Shown here piece after piece: positions 11,293 through 22,200 of a DNA stretch of 64,000 nt. The first letter of the stretch is position 1; each line of letters opens with the position of its first letter. Below the pieces are notes generated by a model. It was not told where the DNA came from. It searched no databases and was given only the letters and a program-made list of their open reading frames with translations. Location: assembly GCA_905183005.1 (NCBI GenBank), contig CAJJDO010000026.1, forward strand, positions 175,717-239,716, in the 5' to 3' direction. Source of the DNA: Paramecium pentaurelia (lineage: Eukaryota; Ciliophora; Oligohymenophorea; Peniculida; Parameciidae). Position numbers and translations under genes: made by a program.

Positions 11293-12925
11293 ATGGAAAA
11301 TTAAAACGAAAATCCAGTATAGACTGAAGAGCAAGGAGAAATTTCTGAAAAACTATAAAACTAAGAGTCATAATTAAATAATGAAGACAATGAAGTTATA
11401 ACGAAAGCTTAAGAGTTGGAAGCAAAAAGTGAAAAAGAGAGAGATGATAATTCATAAAAAATTGATTAATAGTTCAATAATCAAACAATTGAGATTAGAA
11501 ATCAAGAAGAAAATGAATAATAATAATAAATATAAAACCCAGTATTAATTGAAGAGGAGAACTTAAATATTTAAGAATATTTAGAGAAATAATTAGAAAG
11601 ATATAGAAAAATAGAAGCTTAATGTGTATAATAAAAAGATAAGAGAGTTATTAAACGTATCATGTCTACTCTTGAAAGTTAACTAGAAAAATTGAAATTT
11701 AATATTATAGATCCAATAACGAATGATGTCAGCAACTTTGGTGGAATTAGTTTAATAAAAGAACTTGAATAGACAGAAGAGTCTTTCTTTTCATAATCTA
11801 AGATATAATCTCATCTAAAGGAAGTTTATAAATTCTATTCAAAAATATTCTATGTAAGAGGTCCATCAGATGATTTCACAAGAATAAATCATGAATCCTA
11901 AACATTAACAGAAGGTAAGTTTATGATCTTTTGTCGTCAATTTGGATTGATAGATGAGAAAATCCATCACATTAAAACATAATCAAGACATACCGAAACA
12001 AATAGAATATTAAATGATACATTTGCAACTAAGCCTAATAAAATTATTCCTACTTCAACTAGGAATCATCGTTAAGAAAATATGCGAATCTTATCTTTTA
12101 AAGAACTTGTATATTAATTTACTTTATATATTAGAATCTACTATTTAGGAGAGTTAATCAAAATTAAAATGAAATTACCTTTATAAATTTTGTCCTTTTA
12201 TTGAAAGAACTCTCTAAACTTATGTATTAAGAAGATTTAACAAAAGCAGAGATTAAATTATTTTAATACATGGAAGTAGATTCAAATAAATTTAAAACAA
12301 AAATGAAATCTTTGAATATCCCATTTGAATCAAAAGATGCATAAGGATTTAGAAAACCTGAAGGATTATAATTATAAAAGTTTGTTAATTATTCAACTGA
12401 TGAACTTAAATCTAGAAGAATATTAGTAGAAGAATGGAAAAATGTAAAAAAATAAGAATTAAGAGATAAAATAATATAATAAGTGGATAATTCAAGATCT
12501 AAATCAATATTTTTTGAACCATCTTATATTAAAACAAATAATTATAGGGAAAGAAAGTTAAAAAAGATTGGTTTAGATGCAAATTCTAATCAGGTTGTAA
12601 ATTGGGAAAAATTGGATAAATTGGATCCTAAACTCTTATTACATGAAGAATTCAAACCTGAAGATTTAATAGAGGAAGATGAAGATGAAGATGATAAATA
12701 TTATTTAAAAAGTTATGATTTATCAAGATAAAATAATGGGAGTGTTAAGAAGTATATATATTTATGATTATATTTTATAGGATTTCTTCATTAGATCAAA
12801 GATCATCAAAATATCAATTAAAAACTGAATCTACGAAAAGGTAAATCTAAAACATTTCAAAAATAGACCAAAAATTTGACAATAAATCTTCTTACCTAAA
12901 ACTGCCTAGATTATAGAAGAAATGA
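11293..12925 (+). CDS. Unknown conserved-looking protein
   Basis: 525 residues after two introns (12109-12134, 26 nt; 12752-12780, 29 nt). The first 130 residues are acidic and glutamine-rich. A folded middle part contains NIIDPITNDVSNFGG, FYVRGPSDDF and GKFMIFCRQFGLID, then a helical part with KELSKLMYQEDLTKAEIKLF. A basic block (YRERKLKKIGLD) precedes a strongly acidic run (EEDEDEDD) near residue 470. No family recognised. The MIFCRQFGL motif and the alternation of helices suggest a regulatory or EF-hand-like fold, but I cannot show it. The start is the first in-frame ATG after an AT-rich leader. Confidence 0.8.
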
Positions 12926-14035
12926 GATTAAATATATATATTAATTTTTCTAAAATTTTATAATTATATAAATGATAATTGAAGAATAAATTGAAGAAAA
13001 TTTAGGATAATTAAGACAATTAAACAGGTATTAAGATGCTGTGTGAATATTGTAATAAAATATTGGATATAAATTCAAATCATACAAATATTTAAGTTGT
13101 AAAAGTATATTCTTTTTAATTAATTTAAGTACAATGATTACATAAACTTAAAGAATATAATAAAAATTATTTTTCTGTTCCTATCAAAATCTTACTAGAA
13201 TAATTTGATATATTGTGAATGTTCTCCTATTTAGATTCAAGAATTATGTTAAAATTCTGCTACTGGAATCAATATTATGAAATATGTGAAATAATTTAAT
13301 AATATTAATATTAACAAATAGTTTCTAATTTATTTTGGACTTGTTAATGTTTTTATCTCAACTCAGTATTAACTAATGTATAGTACATATTATTAATTTC
13401 CGAAATATTAATTTACTCTCTAACATAAAGATGAATTTATTACATCAATTCATCTTTATGCTTTAATAACTATCACTCCATTTCTTCCAATTACAATTTT
13501 TTATAGTTTTATAAAAATAGTACAAAATAAGCTCAAATAAATATTCAATATTTTACGAAAATGTAAAAACATGATTTTTGGTCAAGATTATTTATTCAAA
13601 TATCTATGATGAAAGTAGTATTTTAAATAGCAATCATTTATTTTTTTTCAACTCTTCAATTATATAAATTAACAAATTAATTCTCTTATGGAATATCTAT
13701 TGATAATTTTATCAAATATTATTTTAGATTTTGTAAAATAGTTTTTTAAATTTAGATATAAAATATTAATAAAACAAAATATAAATCTAAAATAATAAGA
13801 GCTATAGCCTTAAAAGTAAAGCTCTTCTAAAATATTAATTGTTTAGGGTCTTTAGGTTTAAAAGAATACAATATTTTAAGCCAAATAAGCTCAGTTTATT
13901 TGAAGAATCGAATTTATAATCTCAAATTGATAAATATAAGTACTTTTTACAAATCATTTAATCATAGACTCATTTATTTATTTATAAAACAAAAATTAAT
14001 TAAATTATAAAAATGATAGAATTATAATTATTAAA
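12926..14035. other. Gene-poor spacer with a hairpin
   Basis: 1110 bp. A short frame at 12972 (MIIEEQIEENLGQLRQL) is broken after 24 codons. Otherwise I see no coding sequence. It contains a perfect 13-bp inverted repeat (13424-13460, listed separately). Confidence 0.5.
13424..13460. repeat. Perfect 13-bp inverted repeat, 11-base loop
   Basis: CATAAAGATGAAT at 13424-13436 pairs with ATTCATCTTTATG at 13448-13460. It lies in the spacer between an end on the plus strand and an end on the minus strand, so a 3'-end signal or a transposon trace is possible. Confidence 0.6.
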
Positions 14036-14824
14036 TCATAATTTTTTGTAAAACAATTTTTCAAACTACAACTTAAGAGATCCAGTTTCGGTTATATTTC
14101 GAAAATTTTAATCAAAAATAGATGCACAAATTCTATCTTCATCCTCTAAGCTTTTCATTAAATTTTTAACAGCCTTTCTTGCCAAACTCCAACGAGTTGT
14201 CTTCCATAACCACCAACCTTCTCCATCATTCATTGAAGGACTTCCATCTATTGTTAGCATTATCATATATTTGCATCTTCTTAAATTTAGACTTAATTCT
14301 TTTTTTTAACTTACTGCAATTACTCCCACATCATTTTGAACAATCGCCCCTACAGCTGTAGTCACCTTCAAACCTAAACTAACTGAAATTCTATGAAATA
14401 AACTTTCTATTTCTGAACTTCTAACATCATAATATTCGCATTCTTTTGAAATATATGGTAACTATTCTTTTTTCATATCTATTCCAATAATAAGTGTTCT
14501 ACAAATATCCTTTACTTTATTTAAGATAGCACTCAAATTTGAAATTGAAGTTGAGGAACTATTATCCTCTCCATCAGTTAAAACAATGTGTACAAATTTA
14601 TATTAATCTAATTATTCGCAGTTTTTCAAAATAATCATCGCATTCAATATCTTTGTAAATCCAAACAGAATTGCATCTCTAACAGCTGTACCTTAACCTT
14701 TTTTTGGATTATAATTTTTCAATTCGGATATGGTAGATTCATTTTGTTTCAATTAAAATCCCATCTTATGCAATTAAACCATTGAACTTTTTACTTTTTC
14801 TTCTAAACTTTTCTAATTACCCAT
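14036..14824 (-). CDS. von Willebrand A domain protein, two partial domains
   Basis: 262 residues, no introns. The N-terminal half looks like the second half of a vWA domain: KGQGTAVRDAI, then HIVLTDGEDNSS and LIIGIDM. The C-terminal half is the first half of another one: MIMLTIDGSPSMNDG, carrying the metal-binding DxSxS, followed by WSLARKAVKNLMKSL. So each half is incomplete and the order is reversed with respect to one normal domain. Either the protein is a true permuted or composite form, or it is a truncated two-domain gene. vWA domains bind partner proteins through a bound metal ion. No signal peptide or membrane segment. Start is the ATG at 14822-14824, with no coding frame found upstream. 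Confidence 0.8.
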
Positions 14825-15706
14825 AATATAATTATGATAAATTTTGTAAATTCAAAAAATTTATATTTTTCTAATTCTATTACTACTATATAAAATAAAA
14901 ATAGTAAAAAATATAGAATTAAATATCATCCCAAATTAAATAATCTTTTTTTCTAAACTTAATATACTAATAAGCTTTTGTAAATTAAACTACTCTTTAT
15001 ATTAATAAATGATTAAATTAATGATGAACTAAAATCAAAATTACTGAAAGTATTTTAAAATTAAATTAGATATAGAATTGGAAATTCGAATATTAAAAGA
15101 ATTTATGGAATTTTTGTTTGTAATAGAAAGACAGTTTAATTTATTAAAATTTTTCATTTTCATCAATTTAAGCTTAACTAAAAGTTATCATGTTTAGTTT
15201 CTTAAAATCAAACATATAACAAGATTTTTTATATTTCAAAACACAAAAGTGTTGTCTTAATTTTCAAATTTGATAACGTCAATGAATTAATTATTTTAAA
15301 TAGGTTCTACATTGAGATCTAACAAAAAAAAAAGTTTTATCCTCTAAGTTTATCAATTGTAAATAGTGAAGATGATTAATTCTAAAATAATTGTAAAGCT
15401 TTAATATTGATATGAAAAGTTACTGTATAACCTACCACAATAAGTAATAAAATTGAACTTAATGATAAAGAATATAGTCCATTATTAAGAACGGAAATCA
15501 GAATTTAAAGCTTGGTAAAATAATGTATTCTCAGTAATCTTTGCTTACTTATTTACATATGTACAATTATTCATATACCTATCTAATTGGCCATCTTTAT
15601 TCAGTTTATTTGTTGGAATCAGTATACACAAATAAATAAAGCATATGAAAAATTTGGCAACATCATTTTTGATTTTACAAAAAAAAATTGAAATTTATAT
15701 ATAAAT
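14825..15706. other. Spacer with an uncertain open stretch
   Basis: 882 bp between divergent genes. On the plus strand about 15045-15440 stays open (LEIRILKEFMEFLFVIERQF...), rich in Phe, Ile, Leu and Lys, but it has no clear start and no intron solution. I treat it as noncoding or a gene remnant. Confidence 0.45.
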
Positions 15707-17316
15707 ATGGATAAATTATATAATTCTTTGGCTCCGAAATTCAAAGGGATAGCAAACTCTTACAAAAATTTGGCCTCTCAGACCAAACAAATTGCTTCAA
15801 ATACTATAGATAAATTAAGCAAGCAAACAATTTAAGGAGACATAGTAGCAATAAGCAATAGATTATATTGGATGGAATATCCATCTAATGATAAAATAGA
15901 AAAACTATCGAGCTATTTAAACACTAATCATTAGAATCATTACTATATTTGGAATGTTGGAGAAAGAGATTTTACAACGGAATGGTTTTGCAATTAAGTA
16001 GAGTGAAAAAGTAAGTAGGTTGCCAATCATTCACATCCAGGATATCCATGTCCACCATTGATCGAGCTATTGATGATTTGCAAAAACATAATCTATTTTC
16101 TAAGTAGTGATAAGAACAATATAGCAATTGTTTGTTGCCAAGAAACAAGAGGTAGAAGTATCATGGTGATATCATCATTGTTGGCTATTATGGGTGCTGG
16201 TTATGTAATAAAATATATTATTAAATGTTAGCCAGGAGAATGTTTATTAAGAGTATGTGAAAAAACAAACACCAAAGACTTTTAGGCTTTATTTCCATCT
16301 TAACATTAATATATTACATATGTTGGGAATGTTTTAAATGGTCTGAAATTAAATAGTTCTTGTTTAAGATTAATATCTATTGTTATATCTGGTATTCCAA
16401 AAGTCTAAAATTGTACTATGTTTAGACCATACATTCAATTGTTTAAGAATGATAAACCAATATTCAATTCTTTGACTGATGGTGAATTAAAAAATTATTA
16501 ATAAGGAGATTTGAGTTGCATATTTGATCTTAAAGGAATTGAAGTAAAACTATTATCAATTTCTTATAGCTTTCAGATGATATTTTAGTTAGATGCAAAC
16601 ATTTTGAAAATAACAAAACTAGAGTGGCTCTATTTAGAGTTATGTTTAATTGCTCATTTTTATTTGATAATGTTCTTAGAATATGGGATAGAGAATTAGA
16701 TAAAAGTCCATAGATGAAAACAGAAAAAGATTTTTTTGTTGATTTCATTTTTGAAAGAGGAAATTAAAAATCATTCTAAACTGCAGATAGACCTTAAACT
16801 TTTAGTAATGAAACTAAGTCATCTAATTAATTATTATTATAAATTGTATAAGAATGTAAAGGATTAGTTGTAAAAGAAAAGCACATTATTGATGGATTGG
16901 AAGTATATTAATAATAATAAAAAACAAAAGAAGAAGTATTTAGTTTGGGAAATGAAATAGAGAAAAAAGATAATGAAGATTCAGATGAAAAATTACCATA
17001 ATAAAAATAATAATCAAATAATATTCAACCATAATAATTATTTATAGAATAATGTAAAAATCAATCATAATAATAATTAGAATAGTAATCATCACCAAAA
17101 TAATAATAAAATTAAATATAATAAGAATAAAAAGATATCATCATAAATTAATAATAAATTATATAAAAAGATAATGGATCTGATGAAAGTGATGATGATG
17201 ATGAATAATTAGTTGCTAAATTTGAACAAAAGATATAAACAAAAACAGGAGATAGTGATGAAGATTGTGATGATTTCTTAGATAATTTAATTAAATAAGG
17301 AGATAAACAAGAATGA
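15707..17316 (+). CDS. Auxilin/GAK-like PTEN-domain protein
   Basis: 520 residues; introns 15998-16018 (21 nt) and 16544-16569 (26 nt). Residues about 45-210 match the PTEN-like phosphatase domain of auxilin and GAK: GDIVAISNRLYWMEYPS, HYYIWNVGERDF, and the loop VCCQETRGRS. That loop keeps the Cys-x5-Arg signature although the usual His before Cys is Cys. A C2-like domain follows (about 215-330, ILVRCKHFE and RVALFRVMFNCSFLFDN). The tail is glutamine-rich, nearly all TAA codons, and ends with acidic runs (DESDDDDE). There is no kinase domain in front and no J domain is visible behind, so it is not a full auxilin. A role in clathrin uncoating or phosphoinositide metabolism is inferred from the domain pair. 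Confidence 0.85.
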
Positions 17317-17364
17317 ACATAAAATTAGTTATTCAAAATTGATAATATTATTAATATATTATTA

Positions 17365-18103
17365 ATGTAAATATTGCATTTGTTTCTAATAGTTGCAGTA
17401 CTAAGTTGTGATATTGATGAAGCTGCAAAAGCCTTCAAATCTAAATAAATTAGAGATCCCATATTTCCATATACTAAAAATCCTTATGATATTGTTGATC
17501 CCAATTATTTATAAAAAGTGACAGATAACTTATAAGATACAACTAGTGTTTGCGCTATTAAATATGATGACTATGAAAAATAAATGTAATGAATCCATAA
17601 TTTTTAGATATCATTTAAAACATTTTAATTCAAAAGAAGAAGCTGAATAAAATTAATTTATTGTGACTCATTAAGGAAAATGTGGTGCATGTTCTACTTT
17701 GTAAGATTTAGCTGTTTATCTTACAAATGATTTGACTAGACCAGTGAGAAAATGTGGTTTAATGTATGGATTGTCTTAACATCATCTTTTAAAATGTATC
17801 AAAGGATTAGGATTCACTGATACATGTGCTTAAGTTTGGTTGTACAATACTTTAAATACTAAAAAATCATGTTTTTGGCCTTGTATGTAATAAATTTATC
17901 CTAATTCTTAAAGTGTGTCTTTTATGACAAATGAAGATTTTGTGAAAAATGGAAAGTTAAATAAATGTTTATAATGTGATGAAGATATCTCTGGACCTAT
18001 ATTTAAATATGAATCTGGTAGAACTAGAAGAAATTCAGGCATTAAATCAGAAATTGATAGACCAGATGACTAAATTTATGACATCACCCATTGTTATTAT
18101 TGA
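17365..18103 (+). CDS. Secreted cysteine-rich protein
   Basis: 238 residues, one intron at 17586-17607 (22 nt). Signal peptide MQILHLFLIVAVLSC, then a soluble domain with about ten Cys, including GKCGACSTLQDLAVYL, KCGLMYG, DTCAQVW, CFWPC and CLQCDEDISGPIF. It ends GRTRRNSGIKSEI...HCYY. The GKCGACST motif resembles a small ciliate family of exported proteins, but I cannot name a function. It lies 49 bp after the PTEN-like gene, and its 3' end is 42 bp from the next gene's 3' end. Confidence 0.85.
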
Positions 18104-18145
18104 ATGCAATAACACAATTAATAATATTAATAATTATCTTTATAA

Positions 18146-19185
18146 TCATACTTCTGGAACAAACTCTCCTAATCCTACAATTTTAGCTAAGTATTTTCCA
18201 TATTTTGTTAAAAAAGTTGATAATTTAGGTGTATGTGATTCTATTTTAATAGCACATAAATCTGAAATAGTGAAATAAACAAATCCATTATCTGCAGCTG
18301 CCTAAGTAATTGATGATTAAATACTTCCATAATAGCATTGACTTATTTTGTACGATTTATAGGTAATTATAATTCTTCTTAGGCTAATGTTTAAAATTCT
18401 TCTCCAAAGATCATCTAATTCTTGATAACTTATGGTAATTCATCAGTTGATCTAAATCTTAAATCCATATCTACATTCTTAAAATGTTTTAGGAATGCCA
18501 AAGGAGGAGATTCTAATGCTTCTTTATCAATTCCTCCAACAAATTTTTCTATTCCTTAATAAAAGTTCTTTTCCAAAAATAAATTCAATTCAGCTTTTTT
18601 TTAATTAATATTGTTTACCTAATTTATCTCAAAAAGGCTGCTCCAACTCTCTCTCCTTTAGAAACAGCTTCTACTAATTATTAAAAATCATAATTTGCAT
18701 CAAATTCAATGTTTAAATAATTATCTTAATTCTTTACTATTTCTCTTAATCCTTTAATTTACTAAAAATTAATTACCATTTTCTAAAATCACCTCAAGAC
18801 TTCCTTTTAATTTACTTTCTTCATCTTCTTTAAGTTTAACAGAAAAATAAATATAGGTTTCATCTGAATGGATTTTACATTCAAATGCCTCAAAACGAGC
18901 TAATGATTTTAATATAACTTTTTTTTTACGTCTATCCTTTATTTTTGTAATGGATTCAATCAAAGCTTCCTTTTTACCAGGTTAATATCTTAGAAAACAA
19001 ACTAGTGACCAATCAATATTAATTTAATCTCCAACTATATTCTTGAGCTTATCAAATTATTCCATTGCCTTTTTCTCATTAAAATGAATTTCAGCTCTCA
19101 ATTAGATACAAGAATTATTACCTAAATGAAACTAGACCTTTTTCAAAATCATCTCCAAATGCCACTCCAATTCGAGATTACTCAT
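18146..19185 (-). CDS. Unknown protein with one-base frameshift
   Basis: Introns at 18752-18776 (25 nt) and 18302-18324 (23 nt). Spliced length is 992 nt, one short of a multiple of three. Frame is lost at the T8 run at 18595-18602 (A8 on the coding strand). With one more A the reading is RQTILIKKKAELNLFLEKNF and the protein has 330 residues. Begins MSNLELEWHLEMILKK. The N-terminal half has two similar strand-rich units (LRAEIHFNEKKAMEQ; FECKIHSDETYIYFSVKL), the C-terminal half is helical and ends KYLAKIVGLGEFVPEV. No family recognised. An intron-like sequence also spans the run, but using it leads straight to a stop. Sequencing error is more likely than a dead gene, as the frame is clean on both sides. 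Confidence 0.7.
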
Positions 19186-19245
19186 AATCAGATTATTATG
19201 GATTATCTTTTTTAACTTAACTCATAATAATTATAAACAAAAAAA

Positions 19246-22200
19246 TCACAATTTTTTTTATGTTAATAAACCCATTGATTTATTTAAGTATCGTTTAGGT
19301 GATAATAATAGTAAGGCTGCCTAACATGTTTCTATTGAATCTTTTTACATCTTTAATATTAGATTCCCTAAAAAACCTATAATAAAAAAACCAGCCACAC
19401 CTACACTTAAAGTAAATATTAATAATGTTTGTTTGTAGAAATTTAAAGATTGATCAAATTGTTTGTAAGCCGTATCAATAATCTACTTCTATGCTTTAAT
19501 TAATAATTCACTTCCATAATCTATATATATTAAATGTTCTTAGCTTTAATAAAATTCGAAAAGAGTATCCTATGAATTTTTTACATTTTGATCATCAAAA
19601 AATTAAGGATATTATGATATGATTTTGTCTACTTAAGTCATTAAAGATTTCAATCCTTATTAATAATATGGTAATAACCAAGGATTTAAGATTATAGCAT
19701 CAGTTGATTAACAATCAATACCAATTCCAATCTCACAAATATTATTTTAATTCATAGTATCAAGATTAAATTTTAAATTATCATCTATAAATGCTGAAAT
19801 GAATTCATTTGAGTATTATTAAAAATAATCTGTTGTATCACCACTTAACACTGATGCATAAGTTTAATATGTTTATATTGACATAATATTATCAAATAGT
19901 TAATCATTAACACTTGAAAATGCTACTAAATCCATATTATTTATTAAATTAATTACTGATGATTAAACTAATTTAAATTTAAATAGAATTTCTACATTAG
20001 ATAATAGATCCTTTGATAATATAAAAATAACTAAGAATATTATTAGAAAATATGCTAAAATAACAAACAATCCAACCATTAATATTACAAAATATTTAAC
20101 CTATCTCATTTAAGATTTCTTCAATTTTTCCATTAATTTATATTTATTCTTTTTATTAGATGAAGAAACTGCTCCAGAACTTATATCTGTATGCATTTCC
20201 CTCCCTGGAGTAAGAGCATTTGTTTTATGTTCTCTTGTAATCTCAAACATTTAAGATTCTTAAACAAAATCAATCAACATCCATTCATAAATTGATTTTT
20301 TGAATATATTTACAATTGTTTCATATATTTCAATTTCATCATTAACTTCATTTGTTTATAATTTAATAATTTCCTTATAAAATGTACGATGACTTTTTCT
20401 TAATTTTCCAATTAATGGTATATGGGAAAATTATAAAATCATCACCAAAAAGAAAATGACTACCATATAAATGATTAAGAGAGTTTAATAAGTATTTTCA
20501 TTTTAGACTTTATCTTCAAAACAGAAATCATAAGCCTTTTATGGTAATTATCCAATCCCCTCTAGATTGGCAACAGATGCAAATGTTAAAGAGGAATTAT
20601 ATTTGAATATATCTCTTGTTTCATTTTATTTTAGTTTATAGAATTAACCAAGAGTAAATTGAATTGTTTATTAAAGTGTTGGTTTAATTTAAACTTTATC
20701 TTCTATATCATAAAATATATCTAAACTAACCTAAACTTAATTGATTTCAATAATTTAATTACTTTAAATATCTATTAACTCTTACAATTCAGAAAAGATT
20801 TATTTTTCATAAAATTACTTCAATATATCAATATTGTCTATTTGTAATAAATCTGATAATTCTAAACGATACAAACTATGAGTAATTTGAGAATATGATT
20901 TTTATGTAGCAATCATTAATTCAATTAAATCATAACATCCACTTAGATTATATTGTTTTTATACTGCAACTGAAATGAGAATGATATAACTTACTATTAA
21001 TATAAATGTTGTAATCAATAAATATTTTTAAATTTTGTATGAATTTGGATTTCTCATATCAGTAGTTTTTTATTATACAAACTTATATTGAGAATCAAAT
21101 AGTTTTAAACTATCAGAATATTTAACTTAAAACTCTTCAAAGATTTGTTATTAAGAACCTTTACTTTCTATAGGTATTTTAGATTCATTATCATTATAAA
21201 AATCTTATTGCTTTTTCTTTTAATTCATTCTAGCCAATGCTTTAAAAGCAATCTCTTTTTCAGGAAATTTCAAATTTGAATATGATCCTTTAAATTAAAT
21301 TTCTTCTCTACTATGATCTGAATTAACAGTAACTTAACTCTTCTTTTTTTGGCCTCCTTAAGTTTTAGTATCTTTTTCTAATAAAGGCTTACTATATCTT
21401 GATCGACCACTTAAGAGCATTCCTTCAGATTTCCCATCCTATCTAGGACTGTATAATTAATCAGTTTATAAAATCTAATTATTTTCTACAAAATAGATAT
21501 CTTCATAATAATGTGAAGGATGAGATGGAAAATTATAATTGACTATTTCTCCTTCATGTATACTTCTTTATTCACTCATATTACCTTAAATACTCATAGA
21601 ATCTTCTCCCTCTGTCCTTTATTCTAGTAGTATTTTCTTCTATTAATAATTTTAATATGTCTATTTAATAGTCTCTCTTAATTATCTTTTGTATCCTTTT
21701 TCTGTATTCAACAATTATTAATCATTTACAATCAATTCTATAACAAACATCTATTATTTATGATCAGTATCATTTTTCTTATAACGATATTCCTCATAAA
21801 ATATAGAATAAACAACTGGAATAGGATTGAAATCCTAAGGTGTGAATTTCTCAATATATTTTGAATATCTATCCTAATATATTTTTTCAGCTCTTGTTTT
21901 TAGTTATTCACTATCTTCCTCACTACTAATAGTTTATTTATCAGGTATAGATGATTTTGATGAAGGTCTCCCTTAACTTTTTTACATTTCTGATTATCTA
22001 GTTTATCCAAATAATAATGCTTAATGTCTCTTTAAATGTTCATCATAAAAGAATACACATAATTTCTCATCAAAAATAGTAACCACTTAAACCATACTTT
22101 ATTAATCACTATCTTAATATTCACTTCTTTATCCTCCTCTATATGCACTACCAGATGAAAAATTATTTGATTAGACTCTCAAATCATCAACAATCTTTGT

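Noticed and set aside
18104..18278. Plus-strand open frame after the secreted protein (ILAKYFPYFVKKV...)
   Set aside because: It lies over the last exon of the minus-strand gene at 18146, which has the better splice and length support.
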